Source of the DNA: Plazaster borealis
Taxonomy: Eukaryota; Echinodermata; Asteroidea; Forcipulatida; Labidiasteridae
NCBI GenBank assembly: GCA_021014325.1
Contig: JAJGQC010000650.1
Span: 32,753-96,752 of the forward strand
Length of the DNA stretch: 64,000 nucleotides
Direction: 5' to 3'
Below are positions 12,301 through 27,300 of this stretch, piece by piece. Position 1 is the first letter of the stretch, and each line of letters opens with the position of its first letter. The position numbers and the translations under genes were made by a program. The notes beneath the pieces are model-generated. The model was not told the origin of the DNA. It saw only the letters and a list, made by a program, of their open reading frames with translations, and searched no databases.

Positions 12301-15300
12301 ACTGAGAGAAATACAACATAAGAACGGCCAAATCACCCCAGAGTAATGTTGGATTTGTACAAGTTTTATACCACTGGAAAGCCCATCTCAAGGGCTCCCT
12401 CCTCGTCCTAGTTTCGTTTCTCTGACGATTTTGTAGGCGAGGAGAGCGGCCAGCAAGTAGGGTTGCTACCACCACCAACTGGGGCTACGTATCAACACAA
12501 GCAAGGCATCTCCTGCCGAAAAACGGTTTGAAACAAATTCTGCGCTATGTTGGACAATAACTCATGAACTAAGCATGCTAGAGACACAAAATTTAGATCC
12601 AAATCTGCCTCTCATATCCCCGAGTCCGAAAATCAAGGTTTTATGGCCACTTTGTGCAATCTTCATACCGGAAATGACCAGCAAGTGGGGATACTCAGAA
12701 TGTTCCTCAGAAGCATGTTCAATGGGATTTTTGTACACAGAACTGTTACTGAGAGAAATACAACATAAGAACGGCCAAATCACCCCCAGAATAATGTTGG
12801 ATTTGTACAAGTTTTATACCACTGGAAAGCCCATCTCAAGGGCTCTCTCCTCGTCCTAGTTTCGTTTCTCTGACGATTTTGTAGGCGAGGAGAGCGGCCA
12901 GCAAGTAGGGTTGCTACCACCACCAACTGGGGCTACGTATCAACACAAGCAAGGCATCTCCTGCCGAAAAACGGTTTGAAACAAATTCTGCGCTATGTTG
13001 GACAATAACTCATGAACTAAGCATGCTAGAGACACAAAATTTATATCCAAATCTGCCTCTCATATCCCCGAGTCCGAAAATCAAGGTTTTATGGCCACTT
13101 TGTGCAATCTTCATACCGGAAATGACCAGCAAGTGGGGATACTCAGAATGTTCCTCAGAAGCATGTTCAATGGGATTTTTGTACACAGAACTGTTACTGA
13201 GAGAAATACAACATAAGAACGGCCAAATCACCCCCAGAATAATGTTGGATTTGTACAAGTTTTATACCACTGGAAAGCCCATCTCAAGGGCTCTCTCCTC
13301 GTCTAGTTTCGTTTCTCTGACGATTTTGTAGGCGAGGAGAGCGGCCAGCAAGTAGGGTTGCTACCACCACCAACTGGGGCTACGTATCAACACAAGCAAG
13401 GCATCTCCTGCCGAAAAACGGTTTGAAACAAATTCTGCGCTATGTTGGACAATAACTCATGAACTAAGCATGCTAGAGACACAAAATTTATATCCAAATC
13501 TGCCTCTCATATCCCCGAGTCCGAAAATCAAGGTTTTATGGCCACTTTGTGCAATCTTCATACCGGAAATGACCAGCAAGTGGGGATACTCAGAATGTTC
13601 CTCAGAAGCATGTTCAATGGGATTTTTGTACACAGAACTGTTACTGAGAGAAATACAACATAAGAACGGCCAAATCACCCCCAGAATAATGTTGGATTTG
13701 TACAAGTTTTATACCACTGGAAAGCCCATCTCAAGGGCTCTCTCCTCGTCCTAGTTTCGTTTCTCTGACGATTTTGTAGGCGAGGAGAGCGGCCAGCAAG
13801 TAGGGTTGCTACCACCACCAACTGGGGCTACGTATCAACACAAGCAAGGCATCTCCTGCCGAAAAACGGTTTGAAACAAATTCTGCGCTATGTTGGACAA
13901 TAACTCATGAACTAAGCATGCTAGAGACACAAAATTTAGATCCAAATCTGCCTCTCATATCCCCGAGTCCGAAAATCAAGGTTTTATGGCCACTTTGTGC
14001 AATCTTCATACCGGAAATGACCAGCAAGTGGGGATACTCAGAATGTTCCTCAGAAGCATGTTCAATGGGATTTTTGTACACAGAACTGTTACTGAGAGAA
14101 ATACAACATAAGAACGGCCAAATCACCCCCAGAATAATGTTGGATTTGTACAAGTTTTATACCACTGGAAAGCCCATCTCAAGGGCTCTCTCCTCGTCCT
14201 AGTTTCGTTTCTCTGACGATTTTGTAGGCGAGGAGAGCGGCCAGCAAGTAGGGTTGCTACCACCACCAACTGGGGCTACGTATCAACACAAGCAAGGCAT
14301 CTCCTGCCGAAAAACGGTTTGAAACAAATTCTGCGCTATGTTGGACAATAACTCATGAACTAAGCATGCTAGAGACACAAAATTTATATCCAAATCTGCC
14401 TCTCATATCCCCGAGTCCGAAAATCAAGGTTTTATGGCCACTTTGTGCAATCTTCATACCGGAAATGACCAGCAAGTGGGGATACTCAGAATGTTCCTCA
14501 GAAGCATGTTCAATGGGATTTTTGTACACAGAACTGTTACTGAGAGAAATACAACATAAGAACGGCCAAATCACCCCCAGAATAATGTTGGATTTGTACA
14601 AGTTTTATACCACTGGAAAGCCCATCTCAAGGGCTCTCTCCTCGTCCTAGTTTCGTTTCTCTGACGATTTTGTAGGCGAGGAGAGCGGCCAGCAAGTAGG
14701 GTTGCTACCACCACCAACTGGGGCTACGTATCAACACAAGCAAGGCATCTCCTGCCGAAAAACGGTTTGAAACAAATTCTGCGCTATGTTGGACAATAAC
14801 TCATGAACTAAGCATGCTAGAGACACAAAATTTATATCCAAATCTGCCTCTCATATCCCCGAGTCCGAAAATCAAGGTTTTATGGCCACTTTGTGCAATC
14901 TTCATACCGGAAATGACCAGCAAGTGGGGATACTCAGAATGTTCCTCAGAAGCATGTTCAATGGGATTTTTGTACACAGAACTGTTACTGAGAGAAATAC
15001 AACATAAGAACGGCCAAATCACCCCCAGAATAATGTTGGATTTGTACAAGTTTTATACCACTGGAAAGCCCATCTCAAGGGCTCTCTCCTCGTCCTAGTT
15101 TCGTTTCTCTGACGATTTTGTAGGCGAGGAGAGCGGCCAGCAAGTAGGGTTGCTACCACCACCAACTGGGGCTACGTATCAACACAAGCAAGGCATCTCC
15201 TGCCGAAAAACGGTTTGAAACAAATTCTGCGCTATGTTGGACAATAACTCATGAACTAAGCATGCTAGAGACACAAAATTTATATCCAAATCTGCCTCTC

Positions 15301-18300
15301 ATATCCCCGAGTCCGAAAATCAAGGTTTTATGGCCACTTTGTGCAATCTTCATACCGGAAATGACCAGCAAGTGGGGATACTCAGAATGTTCCTCAGAAG
15401 CATGTTCAATGGGATTTTTGTACACAGAACTGTTACTGAGAGAAATACAACATAAGAACGGCCAAATCACCCCCAGAATAATGTTGGATTTGTACAAGTT
15501 TTATACCACTGGAAAGCCCATCTCAAGGGCTCTCTCCTCGTCCTAGTTTCGTTTCTCTGACGATTTTGTAGGCGAGGAGAGCGGCCAGCAAGTAGGGTTG
15601 CTACCACCACCAACTGGGGCTACGTATCAACACAAGCAAGGCATCTCCTGCCGAAAAACGGTTTGAAACAAATTCTGCGCTATGTTGGACAATAACTCAT
15701 GAACTAAGCATGCTAGAGACACAAAATTTATATCCAAATCTGCCTCTCATATCCCCGAGTCCGAAAATCAAGGTTTTATGGCCACTTTGTGCAATCTTCA
15801 TACCGGAAATGACCAGCAAGTGGGGATACTCAGAATGTTCCTCAGAAGCATGTTCAATGGGATTTTTGTACACAGAACTGTTACTGAGAGAAATACAACA
15901 TAAGAACGGCCAAATCACCCCCAGAATAATGTTGGATTTGTACAAGTTTTATACCACTGGAAAGCCCATCTCAAGGGCTCTCTCCTCGTTCTAGTTTCGT
16001 TTCTCTGACGATTTTGTAGGCGAGGAGAGCGGCCAGCAAGTAGGGTTGCTACCACCACCAACTGGGGCTACGTATCAACACAAGCAAGGCATCTCCTGCC
16101 GAAAAACGGTTTGAAACAAATTCTGCGCTATGTTGGACAATAACTCATGAACTAAGCATGCTAGAGACACAAAATTTATATCCAAATCTGCCTCTCATAT
16201 CCCCGAGTCCGAAAATCAAGGTTTTATGGCCACTTTGTGCAATCTTCATACCGGAAATGACCAGCAAGTGGGGATACTCAGAATGTTCCTCAGAAGCATG
16301 TTCAATGGGATTTTTGTACACAGAACTGTTACTGAGAGAAATACAACATAAGAACGGCCAAATCACCCCCAGAATAATGTTGGATTTGTACAAGTTTTAT
16401 ACCACTGGAAAGCCCATCTCAAGGGCTCTCTCCTCGTCCTAGTTTCGTTTCTCTGACGATTTTGTAGGCGAGGAGAGCGGCCAGCAAGTAGGGTTGCTAC
16501 CACCACCAACTGGGGCTACGTATCAACACAAGCAAGGCATCTCCTGCCGAAAAACGGTTTGAAACAAATTCTGCGCTATGTTGGACAATAACTCATGAAC
16601 TAAGCATGCTAGAGACACAAAATTTATATCCAAATCTGCCTCTCATATCCCCGAGTCCGAAAATCAAGGTTTTATGGCCACTTTGTGCAATCTTCATACC
16701 GGAAATGACCAGCAAGTGGGGATACTCAGAATGTTCCTCAGAAGCATGTTCAATGGGATTTTTGTACACAGAACTGTTACTGAGAGAAATACAACATAAG
16801 AACGGCCAAATCACCCCCAGAATAATGTTGGATTTGTACAAGTTTTATACCACTGGAAAGCCCATCTCAAGGGCTCTCTCCTCGTCCTAGTTTCGTTTCT
16901 CTGACGATTTTGTAGGCGAGGAGAGCGGCCAGCAAGTAGGGTTGCTACCACCACCAACTGGGGCTACGTATCAACACAAGCAAGGCATCTCCTGCCGAAA
17001 AACGGTTTGAAACAAATTCTGCGCTATGTTGGACAATAACTCATGAACTAAGCATGCTAGAGACACAAAATTTATATCCAAATCTGCCTCTCATATCCCC
17101 GAGTCCGAAAATCAAGGTTTTATGGCCACTTTGTGCAATCTTCATACCGGAAATGACCAGCAAGTGGGGATACTCAGAATGTTCCTCAGAAGCATGTTCA
17201 ATGGGATTTTTGTACACAGAACTGTTACTGAGAGAAATACAACATAAGAACGGCCAAATCACCCCAGAATAATGTTGGATTTGTACAAGTTTTATACCAC
17301 TGGAAAGCCCATCTCAAGGGCTCTCTCCTCGTCCTAGTTTCGTTTCTCTGACGATTTTGTAGGCGAGGAGAGCGGCCAGCAAGTAGGGTTGCTACCACCA
17401 CCAACTGGGGCTACGTATCAACACAAGCAAGGCATCTCCTGCCGAAAAACGGTTTGAAACAAATTCTGCGCTATGTTGGACAATAACTCATGAACTAAGC
17501 ATGCTAGAGACACAAAATTTATATCCAAATCTGCCTCTCATATCCCCGAGTCCGAAAATCAAGGTTTTATGGCCACTTTGTGCAATCTTCATACCGGAAA
17601 TGACCAGCAAGTGGGGATACTCAGAATGTTCCTCAGAAGCATGTTCAATGGGATTTTTGTACACAGAACTGTTACTGAGAGAAATACAACATAAGAACGG
17701 CCAAATCACCCCCAGAATAATGTTGGATTTGTACAAGTTTTATACCACTGGAAAGCCCATCTCAAGGGCTCTCTCCTCGTCCTAGTTTCGTTTCTCTGAC
17801 GATTTTGTAGGCGAGGAGAGCGGCCAGCAAGTAGGGTTGCTACCACCACCAACTGGGGCTACGTATCAACACAAGCAAGGCATCTCCTGCCGAAAAACGG
17901 TTTGAAACAAATTCTGCGCTATGTTGGACAATAACTCATGAACTAAGCATGCTAGAGACACAAAATTTATATCCAAATCTGCCTCTCATATCCCCGAGTC
18001 CGAAAATCAAGGTTTTATGGCCACTTTGTGCAATCTTCATACCGGAAATGACCAGCAAGTGGGGATACTCAGAATGTTCCTCAGAAGCATGTTCAATGGG
18101 ATTTTTGTACACAGAACTGTTACTGAGAGAAATACAACATAAGAACGGCCAAATCACCCCAGAATAATGTTGGATTTGTACAAGTTTTATACCACTGGAA
18201 AGCCCATCTCAAGGGCTCTCTCCTCGTCCTAGTTTCGTTTCTCTGACGATTTTGTAGGCGAGGAGAGCGGCCAGCAAGTAGGGTTGCTACCACCACCAAC

Positions 18301-21300
18301 TGGGGCTACGTATCAACACAAGCAAGGCATCTCCTGCCGAAAAACGGTTTGAAACAAATTCTGCGCTATGTTGGACAATAACTCATGAACTAAGCATGCT
18401 AGAGACACAAAATTTATATCCAAATCTGCCTCTCATATCCCCGAGTCCGAAAATCAAGGTTTTATGGCCACTTTGTGCAATCTTCATACCGGAAATGACC
18501 AGCAAGTGGGGATACTCAGAATGTTCCTCAGAAGCATGTTCAATGGGATTTTTGTACACAGAACTGTTACTGAGAGAAATACAACATAAGAACGGCCAAA
18601 TCACCCCCAGAATAATGTTGGATTTGTACAAGTTTTATACCACTGGAAAGCCCATCTCAAGGGCTCTCTCCTCGTTCTAGTTTCGTTTCTCTGACGATTT
18701 TGTAGGCGAGGAGAGCGGCCAGCAAGTAGGGTTGCTACCACCACCAACTGGGGCTACGTATCAACACAAGCAAGGCATCTCCTGCCGAAAAACGGTTTGA
18801 AACAAATTCTGCGCTATGTTGGACAATAACTCATGAACTAAGCATGCTAGAGACACAAAATTTATATCCAAATCTGCCTCTCATATCCCCGAGTCCGAAA
18901 ATCAAGGTTTTATGGCCACTTTGTGCAATCTTCATACCGGAAATGACCAGCAAGTGGGGATACTCAGAATGTTCCTCAGAAGCATGTTCAATGGGATTTT
19001 TGTACACAGAACTGTTACTGAGAGAAATACAACATAAGAACGGCCAAATCACCCCCAGAATAATGTTGGATTTGTACAAGTTTTATACCACTGGAAAGCC
19101 CATCTCAAGGGCTCTCTCCTCGTCCTAGTTTCGTTTCTCTGACGATTTTGTAGGCGAGGAGAGCGGCCAGCAAGTAGGGTTGCTACCACCACCAACTGGG
19201 GCTACGTATCAACACAAGCAAGGCATCTCCTGCCGAAAAACGGTTTGAAACAAATTCTGCGCTATGTTGGACAATAACTCATGAACTAAGCATGCTAGAG
19301 ACACAAAATTTATATCCAAATCTGCCTCTCATATCCCCGAGTCCGAAAATCAAGGTTTTATGGCCACTTTGTGCAATCTTCATACCGGAAATGACCAGCA
19401 AGTGGGGATACTCAGAATGTTCCTCAGAAGCATGTTCAATGGGATTTTTGTACACAGAACTGTTACTGAGAGAAATACAACATAAGAACGGCCAAATCAC
19501 CCCCAGAATAATGTTGGATTTGTACAAGTTTTATACCACTGGAAAGCCCATCTCAAGGGCTCTCTCCTCGTTCTAGTTTCGTTTCTCTGACGATTTTGTA
19601 GGCGAGGAGAGCGGCCAGCAAGTAGGGTTGCTACCACCACCAACTGGGGCTACGTATCAACACAAGCAAGGCATCTCCTGCCGAAAAACGGTTTGAAACA
19701 AATTCTGCGCTATGTTGGACAATAACTCATGAACTAAGCATGCTAGAGACACAAAATTTATATCCAAATCTGCCTCTCATATCCCCGAGTCCGAAAATCA
19801 AGGTTTTATGGCCACTTTGTGCAATCTTCATACCGGAAATGACCAGCAAGTGGGGATACTCAGAATGTTCCTCAGAAGCATGTTCAATGGGATTTTTGTA
19901 CACAGAACTGTTACTGAGAGAAATACAACATAAGAACGGCCAAATCACCCCAGAATAATGTTGGATTTGTACAAGTTTTATACCACTGGAAAGCCCATCT
20001 CAAGGGCTCTCTCCTCGTTCTAGTTTCGTTTCTCTGACGATTTTGTAGGCGAGGAGAGCGGCCAGCAAGTAGGGTTGCTACCACCACCAACTGGGGCTAC
20101 GTATCAACACAAGCAAGGCATCTCCTGCCGAAAAACGGTTTGAAACAAATTCTGCGCTATGTTGGACAATAACTCATGAACTAAGCATGCTAGAGACACA
20201 AAATTTATATCCAAATCTGCCTCTCATATCCCCGAGTCCGAAAATCAAGGTTTTATGGCCACTTTGTGCAATCTTCATACCGGAAATGACCAGCAAGTGG
20301 GGATACTCAGAATGTTCCTCAGAAGCATGTTCAATGGGATTTTTGTACACAGAACTGTTACTGAGAGAAATACAACATAAGAACGGCCAAATCACCCCCA
20401 GAATAATGTTGGATTTGTACAAGTTTTATACCACTGGAAAGCCCATCTCAAGGGCTCTCTCCTCGTCCTAGTTTCGTTTCTCTGACGATTTTGTAGGCGA
20501 GGAGAGCGGCCAGCAAGTAGGGTTGCTACCACCACCAACTGGGGCTACGTATCAACACAAGCAAGGCATCTCCTGCCGAAAAACGGTTTGAAACAAATTC
20601 TGCGCTATGTTGGACAATAACTCATGAACTAAGCATGCTAGAGACACAAAATTTATATCCAAATCTGCCTCTCATATCCCCGAGTCCGAAAATCAAGGTT
20701 TTATGGCCACTTTGTGCAATCTTCATACCGGAAATGACCAGCAAGTGGGGATACTCAGAATGTTCCTCAGAAGCATGTTCAATGGGATTTTTGTACACAG
20801 AACTGTTACTGAGAGAAATACAACATAAGAACGGCCAAATCACCCCAGAATAATGTTGGATTTGTACAAGTTTTATACCACTGGAAAGCCCATCTCAAGG
20901 GCTCTCTCCTCGTCCTAGTTTCGTTTCTCTGACGATTTTGTAGGCGAGGAGAGCGGCCAGCAAGTAGGGTTGCTACCACCACCAACTGGGGCTACGTATC
21001 AACACAAGCAAGGCATCTCCTGCCGAAAAACGGTTTGAAACAAATTCTGCGCTATGTTGGACAATAACTCATGAACTAAGCATGCTAGAGACACAACATT
21101 TATATCCAAATCTGCCTCTCATATCCCCGAGTCCGAAAATCAAGGTTTTATGGCCACTTTGTGCAATCTTCATACCGGAAATGACCAGCAAGTGGGGATA
21201 CTCAGAATGTTCCTCAGAAGCATGTTCAATGGGATTTTTGTACACAGAACTGTTACTGAGAGAAATACAACATAAGAACGGCCAAATCACCCCCAGAATA

Positions 21301-24300
21301 ATGTTGGATTTGTACAAGTTTTATACCACTGGAAAGCCCATCTCAAGGGCTCTCTCCTCGTCCTAGTTTCGTTTCTCTGACGATTTTGTAGGCGAGGAGA
21401 GCGGCCAGCAAGTAGGGTTGCTACCACCACCAACTGGGGCTACGTATCAACACAAGCAAGGCATCTCCTGCCGAAAAACGGTTTGAAACAAATTCTGCGC
21501 TATGTTGGACAATAACTCATGAACTAAGCATGCTAGAGACACAACATTTATATCCAAATCTGCCTCTCATATCCCCGAGTCCGAAAATCAAGGTTTTATG
21601 GCCACTTTGTGCAATCTTCATACCGGAAATGACCAGCAAGTGGGGATACTCAGAATGTTCCTCAGAAGCATGTTCAATGGGATTTTTGTACACAGAACTG
21701 TTACTGAGAGAAATACAACATAAGAACGGCCAAATCACCCCCAGAATAATGTTGGATTTGTACAAGTTTTATACCACTGGAAAGCCCATCTCAAGGGCTC
21801 TCTCCTCGTCCTAGTTTCGTTTCTCTGACGATTTTGTAGGCGAGGAGAGCGGCCAGCAAGTAGGGTTGCTACCACCACCAACTGGGGCTACGTATCAACA
21901 CAAGCAAGGCATCTCCTGCCGAAAAACGGTTTGAAACAAATTCTGCGCTATGTTGGACAATAACTCATGAACTAAGCATGCTAGAGACACAAAATTTATA
22001 TCCAAATCTGCCTCTCATATCCCCGAGTCCGAAAATCAAGGTTTTATGGCCACTTTGTGCAATCTTCATACCGGAAATGACCAGCAAGTGGGGATACTCA
22101 GAATGTTCCTCAGAAGCATGTTCAATGGGATTTTTGTACACAGAACTGTTACTGAGAGAAATACAACATAAGAACGGCCAAATCACCCCCAGAATAATGT
22201 TGGATTTGTACAAGTTTTATACCACTGGAAAGCCCATCTCAAGGGCTCTCTCCTCGTCCTAGTTTCGTTTCTCTGACGATTTTGTAGGCGAGGAGAGCGG
22301 CCAGCAAGTAGGGTTGCTACCACCACCAACTGGGGCTACGTATCAACACAAGCAAGGCATCTCCTGCCGAAAAACGGTTTGAAACAAATTCTGCGCTATG
22401 TTGGACAATAACTCATGAACTAAGCATGCTAGAGACACAAAATTTATATCCAAATCTGCCTCTCATATCCCCGAGTCCGAAAATCAAGGTTTTATGGCCA
22501 CTTTGTGCAATCTTCATACCGGAAATGACCAGCAAGTGGGGATACTCAGAATGTTCCTCAGAAGCATGTTCAATGGGATTTTTGTACACAGAACTGTTAC
22601 TGAGAGAAATACAACATAAGAACGGCCAAATCACCCCAGAATAATGTTGGATTTGTACAAGTTTTATACCACTGGAAAGCCCATCTCAAGGGCTCTCTCC
22701 TCGTTCTAGTTTCGTTTCTCTGACGATTTTGTAGGCGAGGAGAGCGGCCAGCAAGTAGGGTTGCTACCACCACCAACTGGGGCTACGTATCAACACAAGC
22801 AAGGCATCTCCTGCCGAAAAACGGTTTGAAACAAATTCTGCGCTATGTTGGACAATAACTCATGAACTAAGCATGCTAGAGACACAAAATTTATATCCAA
22901 ATCTGCCTCTCATATCCCCGAGTCCGAAAATCAAGGTTTTATGGCCACTTTGTGCAATCTTCATACCGGAAATGACCAGCAAGTGGGGATACTCAGAATG
23001 TTCCTCAGAAGCATGTTCAATGGGATTTTTGTACACAGAACTGTTACTGAGAGAAATACAACATAAGAACGGCCAAATCACCCCAGAATAATGTTGGATT
23101 TGTACAAGTTTTATACCACTGGAAAGCCCATCTCAAGGGCTCTCTCCTCGTTCTAGTTTCGTTTCTCTGACGATTTTGTAGGCGAGGAGAGCGGCCAGCA
23201 AGTAGGGTTGCTACCACCACCAACTGGGGCTACGTATCAACACAAGCAAGGCATCTCCTGCCGAAAAACGGTTTGAAACAAATTCTGCGCTATGTTGGAC
23301 AATAACTCATGAACTAAGCATGCTAGAGACACAACATTTATATCCAAATCTGCCTCTCATATCCCCGAGTCCGAAAATCAAGGTTTTATGGCCACTTTGT
23401 GCAATCTTCATACCGGAAATGACCAGCAAGTGGGGATACTCAGAATGTTCCTCAGAAGCATGTTCAATGGGATTTTTGTACACAGAACTGTTACTGAGAG
23501 AAATACAACATAAGAACGGCCAAATCACCCCCAGAATAATGTTGGATTTGTACAAGTTTTATACCACTGGAAAGCCCATCTCAAGGGCTCTCTCCTCGTT
23601 CTAGTTTCGTTTCTCTGACGATTTTGTAGGCGAGGAGAGCGGCCAGCAAGTAGGGTTGCTACCACCACCAACTGGGGCTACGTATCAACACAAGCAAGGC
23701 ATCTCCTGCCGAAAAACGGTTTGAAACAAATTCTGCGCTATGTTGGACAATAACTCATGAACTAAGCATGCTAGAGACACAAAATTTATATCCAAATCTG
23801 CCTCTCATATCCCCGAGTCCGAAAATCAAGGTTTTATGGCCACTTTGTGCAATCTTCATACCGGAAATGACCAGCAAGTGGGGATACTCAGAATGTTCCT
23901 CAGAAGCATGTTCAATGGGATTTTTGTACACAGAACTGTTACTGAGAGAAATACAACATAAGAACGGCCAAATCACCCCCAGAATAATGTTGGATTTGTA
24001 CAAGTTTTATACCACTGGAAAGCCCATCTCAAGGGCTCTCTCCTCGTCCTAGTTTCGTTTCTCTGACGATTTTGTAGGCGAGGAGAGCGGCCAGCAAGTA
24101 GGGTTGCTACCACCACCAACTGGGGCTACGTATCAACACAAGCAAGGCATCTCCTGCCGAAAAACGGTTTGAAACAAATTCTGCGCTATGTTGGACAATA
24201 ACTCATGAACTAAGCATGCTAGAGACACAAAATTTATATCCAAATCTGCCTCTCATATCCCCGAGTCCGAAAATCAAGGTTTTATGGCCACTTTGTGCAA

Positions 24301-27300
24301 TCTTCATACCGGAAATGACCAGCAAGTGGGGATACTCAGAATGTTCCTCAGAAGCATGTTCAATGGGATTTTTGTACACAGAACTGTTACTGAGAGAAAT
24401 ACAACATAAGAACGGCCAAATCACCCCAGAATAATGTTGGATTTGTACAAGTTTTATACCACTGGAAAGCCCATCTCAAGGGCTCTCTCCTCGTTCTAGT
24501 TTCGTTTCTCTGACGATTTTGTAGGCGAGGAGAGCGGCCAGCAAGTAGGGTTGCTACCACCACCAACTGGGGCTACGTATCAACACAAGCAAGGCATCTC
24601 CTGCCGAAAAACGGTTTGAAACAAATTCTGCGCTATGTTGGACAATAACTCATGAACTAAGCATGCTAGAGACACAAAATTTATATCCAAATCTGCCTCT
24701 CATATCCCCGAGTCCGAAAATCAAGGTTTTATGGCCACTTTGTGCAATCTTCATACCGGAAATGACCAGCAAGTGGGGATACTCAGAATGTTCCTCAGAA
24801 GCATGTTCAATGGGATTTTTGTACACAGAACTGTTACTGAGAGAAATACAACATAAGAACGGCCAAATCACCCCCAGAATAATGTTGGATTTGTACAAGT
24901 TTTATACCACTGGAAAGCCCATCTCAAGGGCTCTCTCCTCGTCCTAGTTTCGTTTCTCTGACGATTTTGTAGGCGAGGAGAGCGGCCAGCAAGTAGGGTT
25001 GCTACCACCACCAACTGGGGCTACGTATCAACACAAGCAAGGCATCTCCTGCCGAAAAACGGTTTGAAACAAATTCTGCGCTATGTTGGACAATAACTCA
25101 TGAACTAAGCATGCTAGAGACACAAAATTTATATCCAAATCTGCCTCTCATATCCCCGAGTCCGAAAATCAAGGTTTTATGGCCACTTTGTGCAATCTTC
25201 ATACCGGAAATGACCAGCAAGTGGGGATACTCAGAATGTTCCTCAGAAGCATGTTCAATGGGATTTTTGTACACAGAACTGTTACTGAGAGAAATACAAC
25301 ATAAGAACGGCCAAATCACCCCAGAATAATGTTGGATTTGTACAAGTTTTATACCACTGGAAAGCCCATCTCAAGGGCTCTCTCCTCGTTTTAGTTTCGT
25401 TTCTCTGACGATTTTGTAGGCGAGGAGAGCGGCCAGCAAGTAGGGTTGCTACCACCACCAACTGGGGCTACGTATCAACACAAGCAAGGCATCTCCTGCC
25501 GAAAAACGGTTTGAAACAAATTCTGCGCTATGTTGGACAATAACTCATGAACTAAGCATGCTAGAGACACAACATTTATATCCAAATCTGCCTCTCATAT
25601 CCCCGAGTCCGAAAATCAAGGTTTTATGGCCACTTTGTGCAATCTTCATACCGGAAATGACCAGCAAGTGGGGATACTCAGAATGTTCCTCAGAAGCATG
25701 TTCAATGGGATTTTTGTACACAGAACTGTTACTGAGAGAAATACAACATAAGAACGGCCAAATCACCCCCAGAATAATGTTGGATTTGTACAAGTTTTAT
25801 ACCACTGGAAAGCCCATCTCAAGGGCTCTCTCCTCGTCCTAGTTTCGTTTCTCTGACGATTTTGTAGGCGAGGAGAGCGGCCAGCAAGTAGGGTTGCTAC
25901 CACCACCAACTGGGGCTACGTATCAACACAAGCAAGGCATCTCCTGCCGAAAAACGGTTTGAAACAAATTCTGCGCTATGTTGGACAATAACTCATGAAC
26001 TAAGCATGCTAGAGACACAAAATTTATATCCAAATCTGCCTCTCATATCCCCGAGTCCGAAAATCAAGGTTTTATGGCCACTTTGTGCAATCTTCATACC
26101 GGAAATGACCAGCAAGTGGGGATACTCAGAATGTTCCTCAGAAGCATGTTCAATGGGATTTTTGTACACAGAACTGTTACTGAGAGAAATACAACATAAG
26201 AACGGCCAAATCACCCCAGAATAATGTTGGATTTGTACAAGTTTTATACCACTGGAAAGCCCATCTCAAGGGCTCTCTCCTCGTTCTAGTTTCGTTTCTC
26301 TGACGATTTTGTAGGCGAGGAGAGCGGCCAGCAAGTAGGGTTGCTACCACCACCAACTGGGGCTACGTATCAACACAAGCAAGGCATCTCCTGCCGAAAA
26401 ACGGTTTGAAACAAATTCTGCGCTATGTTGGACAATAACTCATGAACTAAGCATGCTAGAGACACAAAATTTATATCCAAATCTGCCTCTCATATCCCCG
26501 AGTCCGAAAATCAAGGTTTTATGGCCACTTTGTGCAATCTTCATACCGGAAATGACCAGCAAGTGGGGATACTCAGAATGTTCCTCAGAAGCATGTTCAA
26601 TGGGATTTTTGTACACAGAACTGTTACTGAGAGAAATACAACATAAGAACGGCCAAATCACCCCCAGAATAATGTTGGATTTGTACAAGTTTTATACCAC
26701 TGGAAAGCCCATCTCAAGGGCTCTCTCCTCGTCCTAGTTTCGTTTCTCTGACGATTTTGTAGGCGAGGAGAGCGGCCAGCAAGTAGGGTTGCTACCACCA
26801 CCAACTGGGGCTACGTATCAACACAAGCAAGGCATCTCCTGCCGAAAAACGGTTTGAAACAAATTCTGCGCTATGTTGGACAATAACTCATGAACTAAGC
26901 ATGCTAGAGACACAACATTTATATCCAAATCTGCCTCTCATATCCCCGAGTCCGAAAATCAAGGTTTTATGGCCACTTTGTGCAATCTTCATACCGGAAA
27001 TGACCAGCAAGTGGGGATACTCAGAATGTTCCTCAGAAGCATGTTCAATGGGATTTTTGTACACAGAACTGTTACTGAGAGAAATACAACATAAGAACGG
27101 CCAAATCACCCCCAGAATAATGTTGGATTTGTACAAGTTTTATACCACTGGAAAGCCCATCTCAAGGGCTCTCTCCTCGTCCTAGTTTCGTTTCTCTGAC
27201 GATTTTGTAGGCGAGGAGAGCGGCCAGCAAGTAGGGTTGCTACCACCACCAACTGGGGCTACGTATCAACACAAGCAAGGCATCTCCTGCCGAAAAACGG

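Larger units (their letters stand above)
1..13022 (+). repeat. Left satellite block, 'AGATCC' monomer type
   Basis: All 29 monomers starting between 47 and 12575 read TTTAGATCC about 18 bases after the unit ATG, so each holds a GATC. From 13023 onward almost all read TTTATATCC instead. Exceptions are single AGATCC units at 13918 and 47490. Rare private variants here include CATAACCC in the units at 2728 and 7203, and a GTACGCAG change in the unit at 12128. The block is best read as a local homogenisation domain. Confidence 0.9.
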
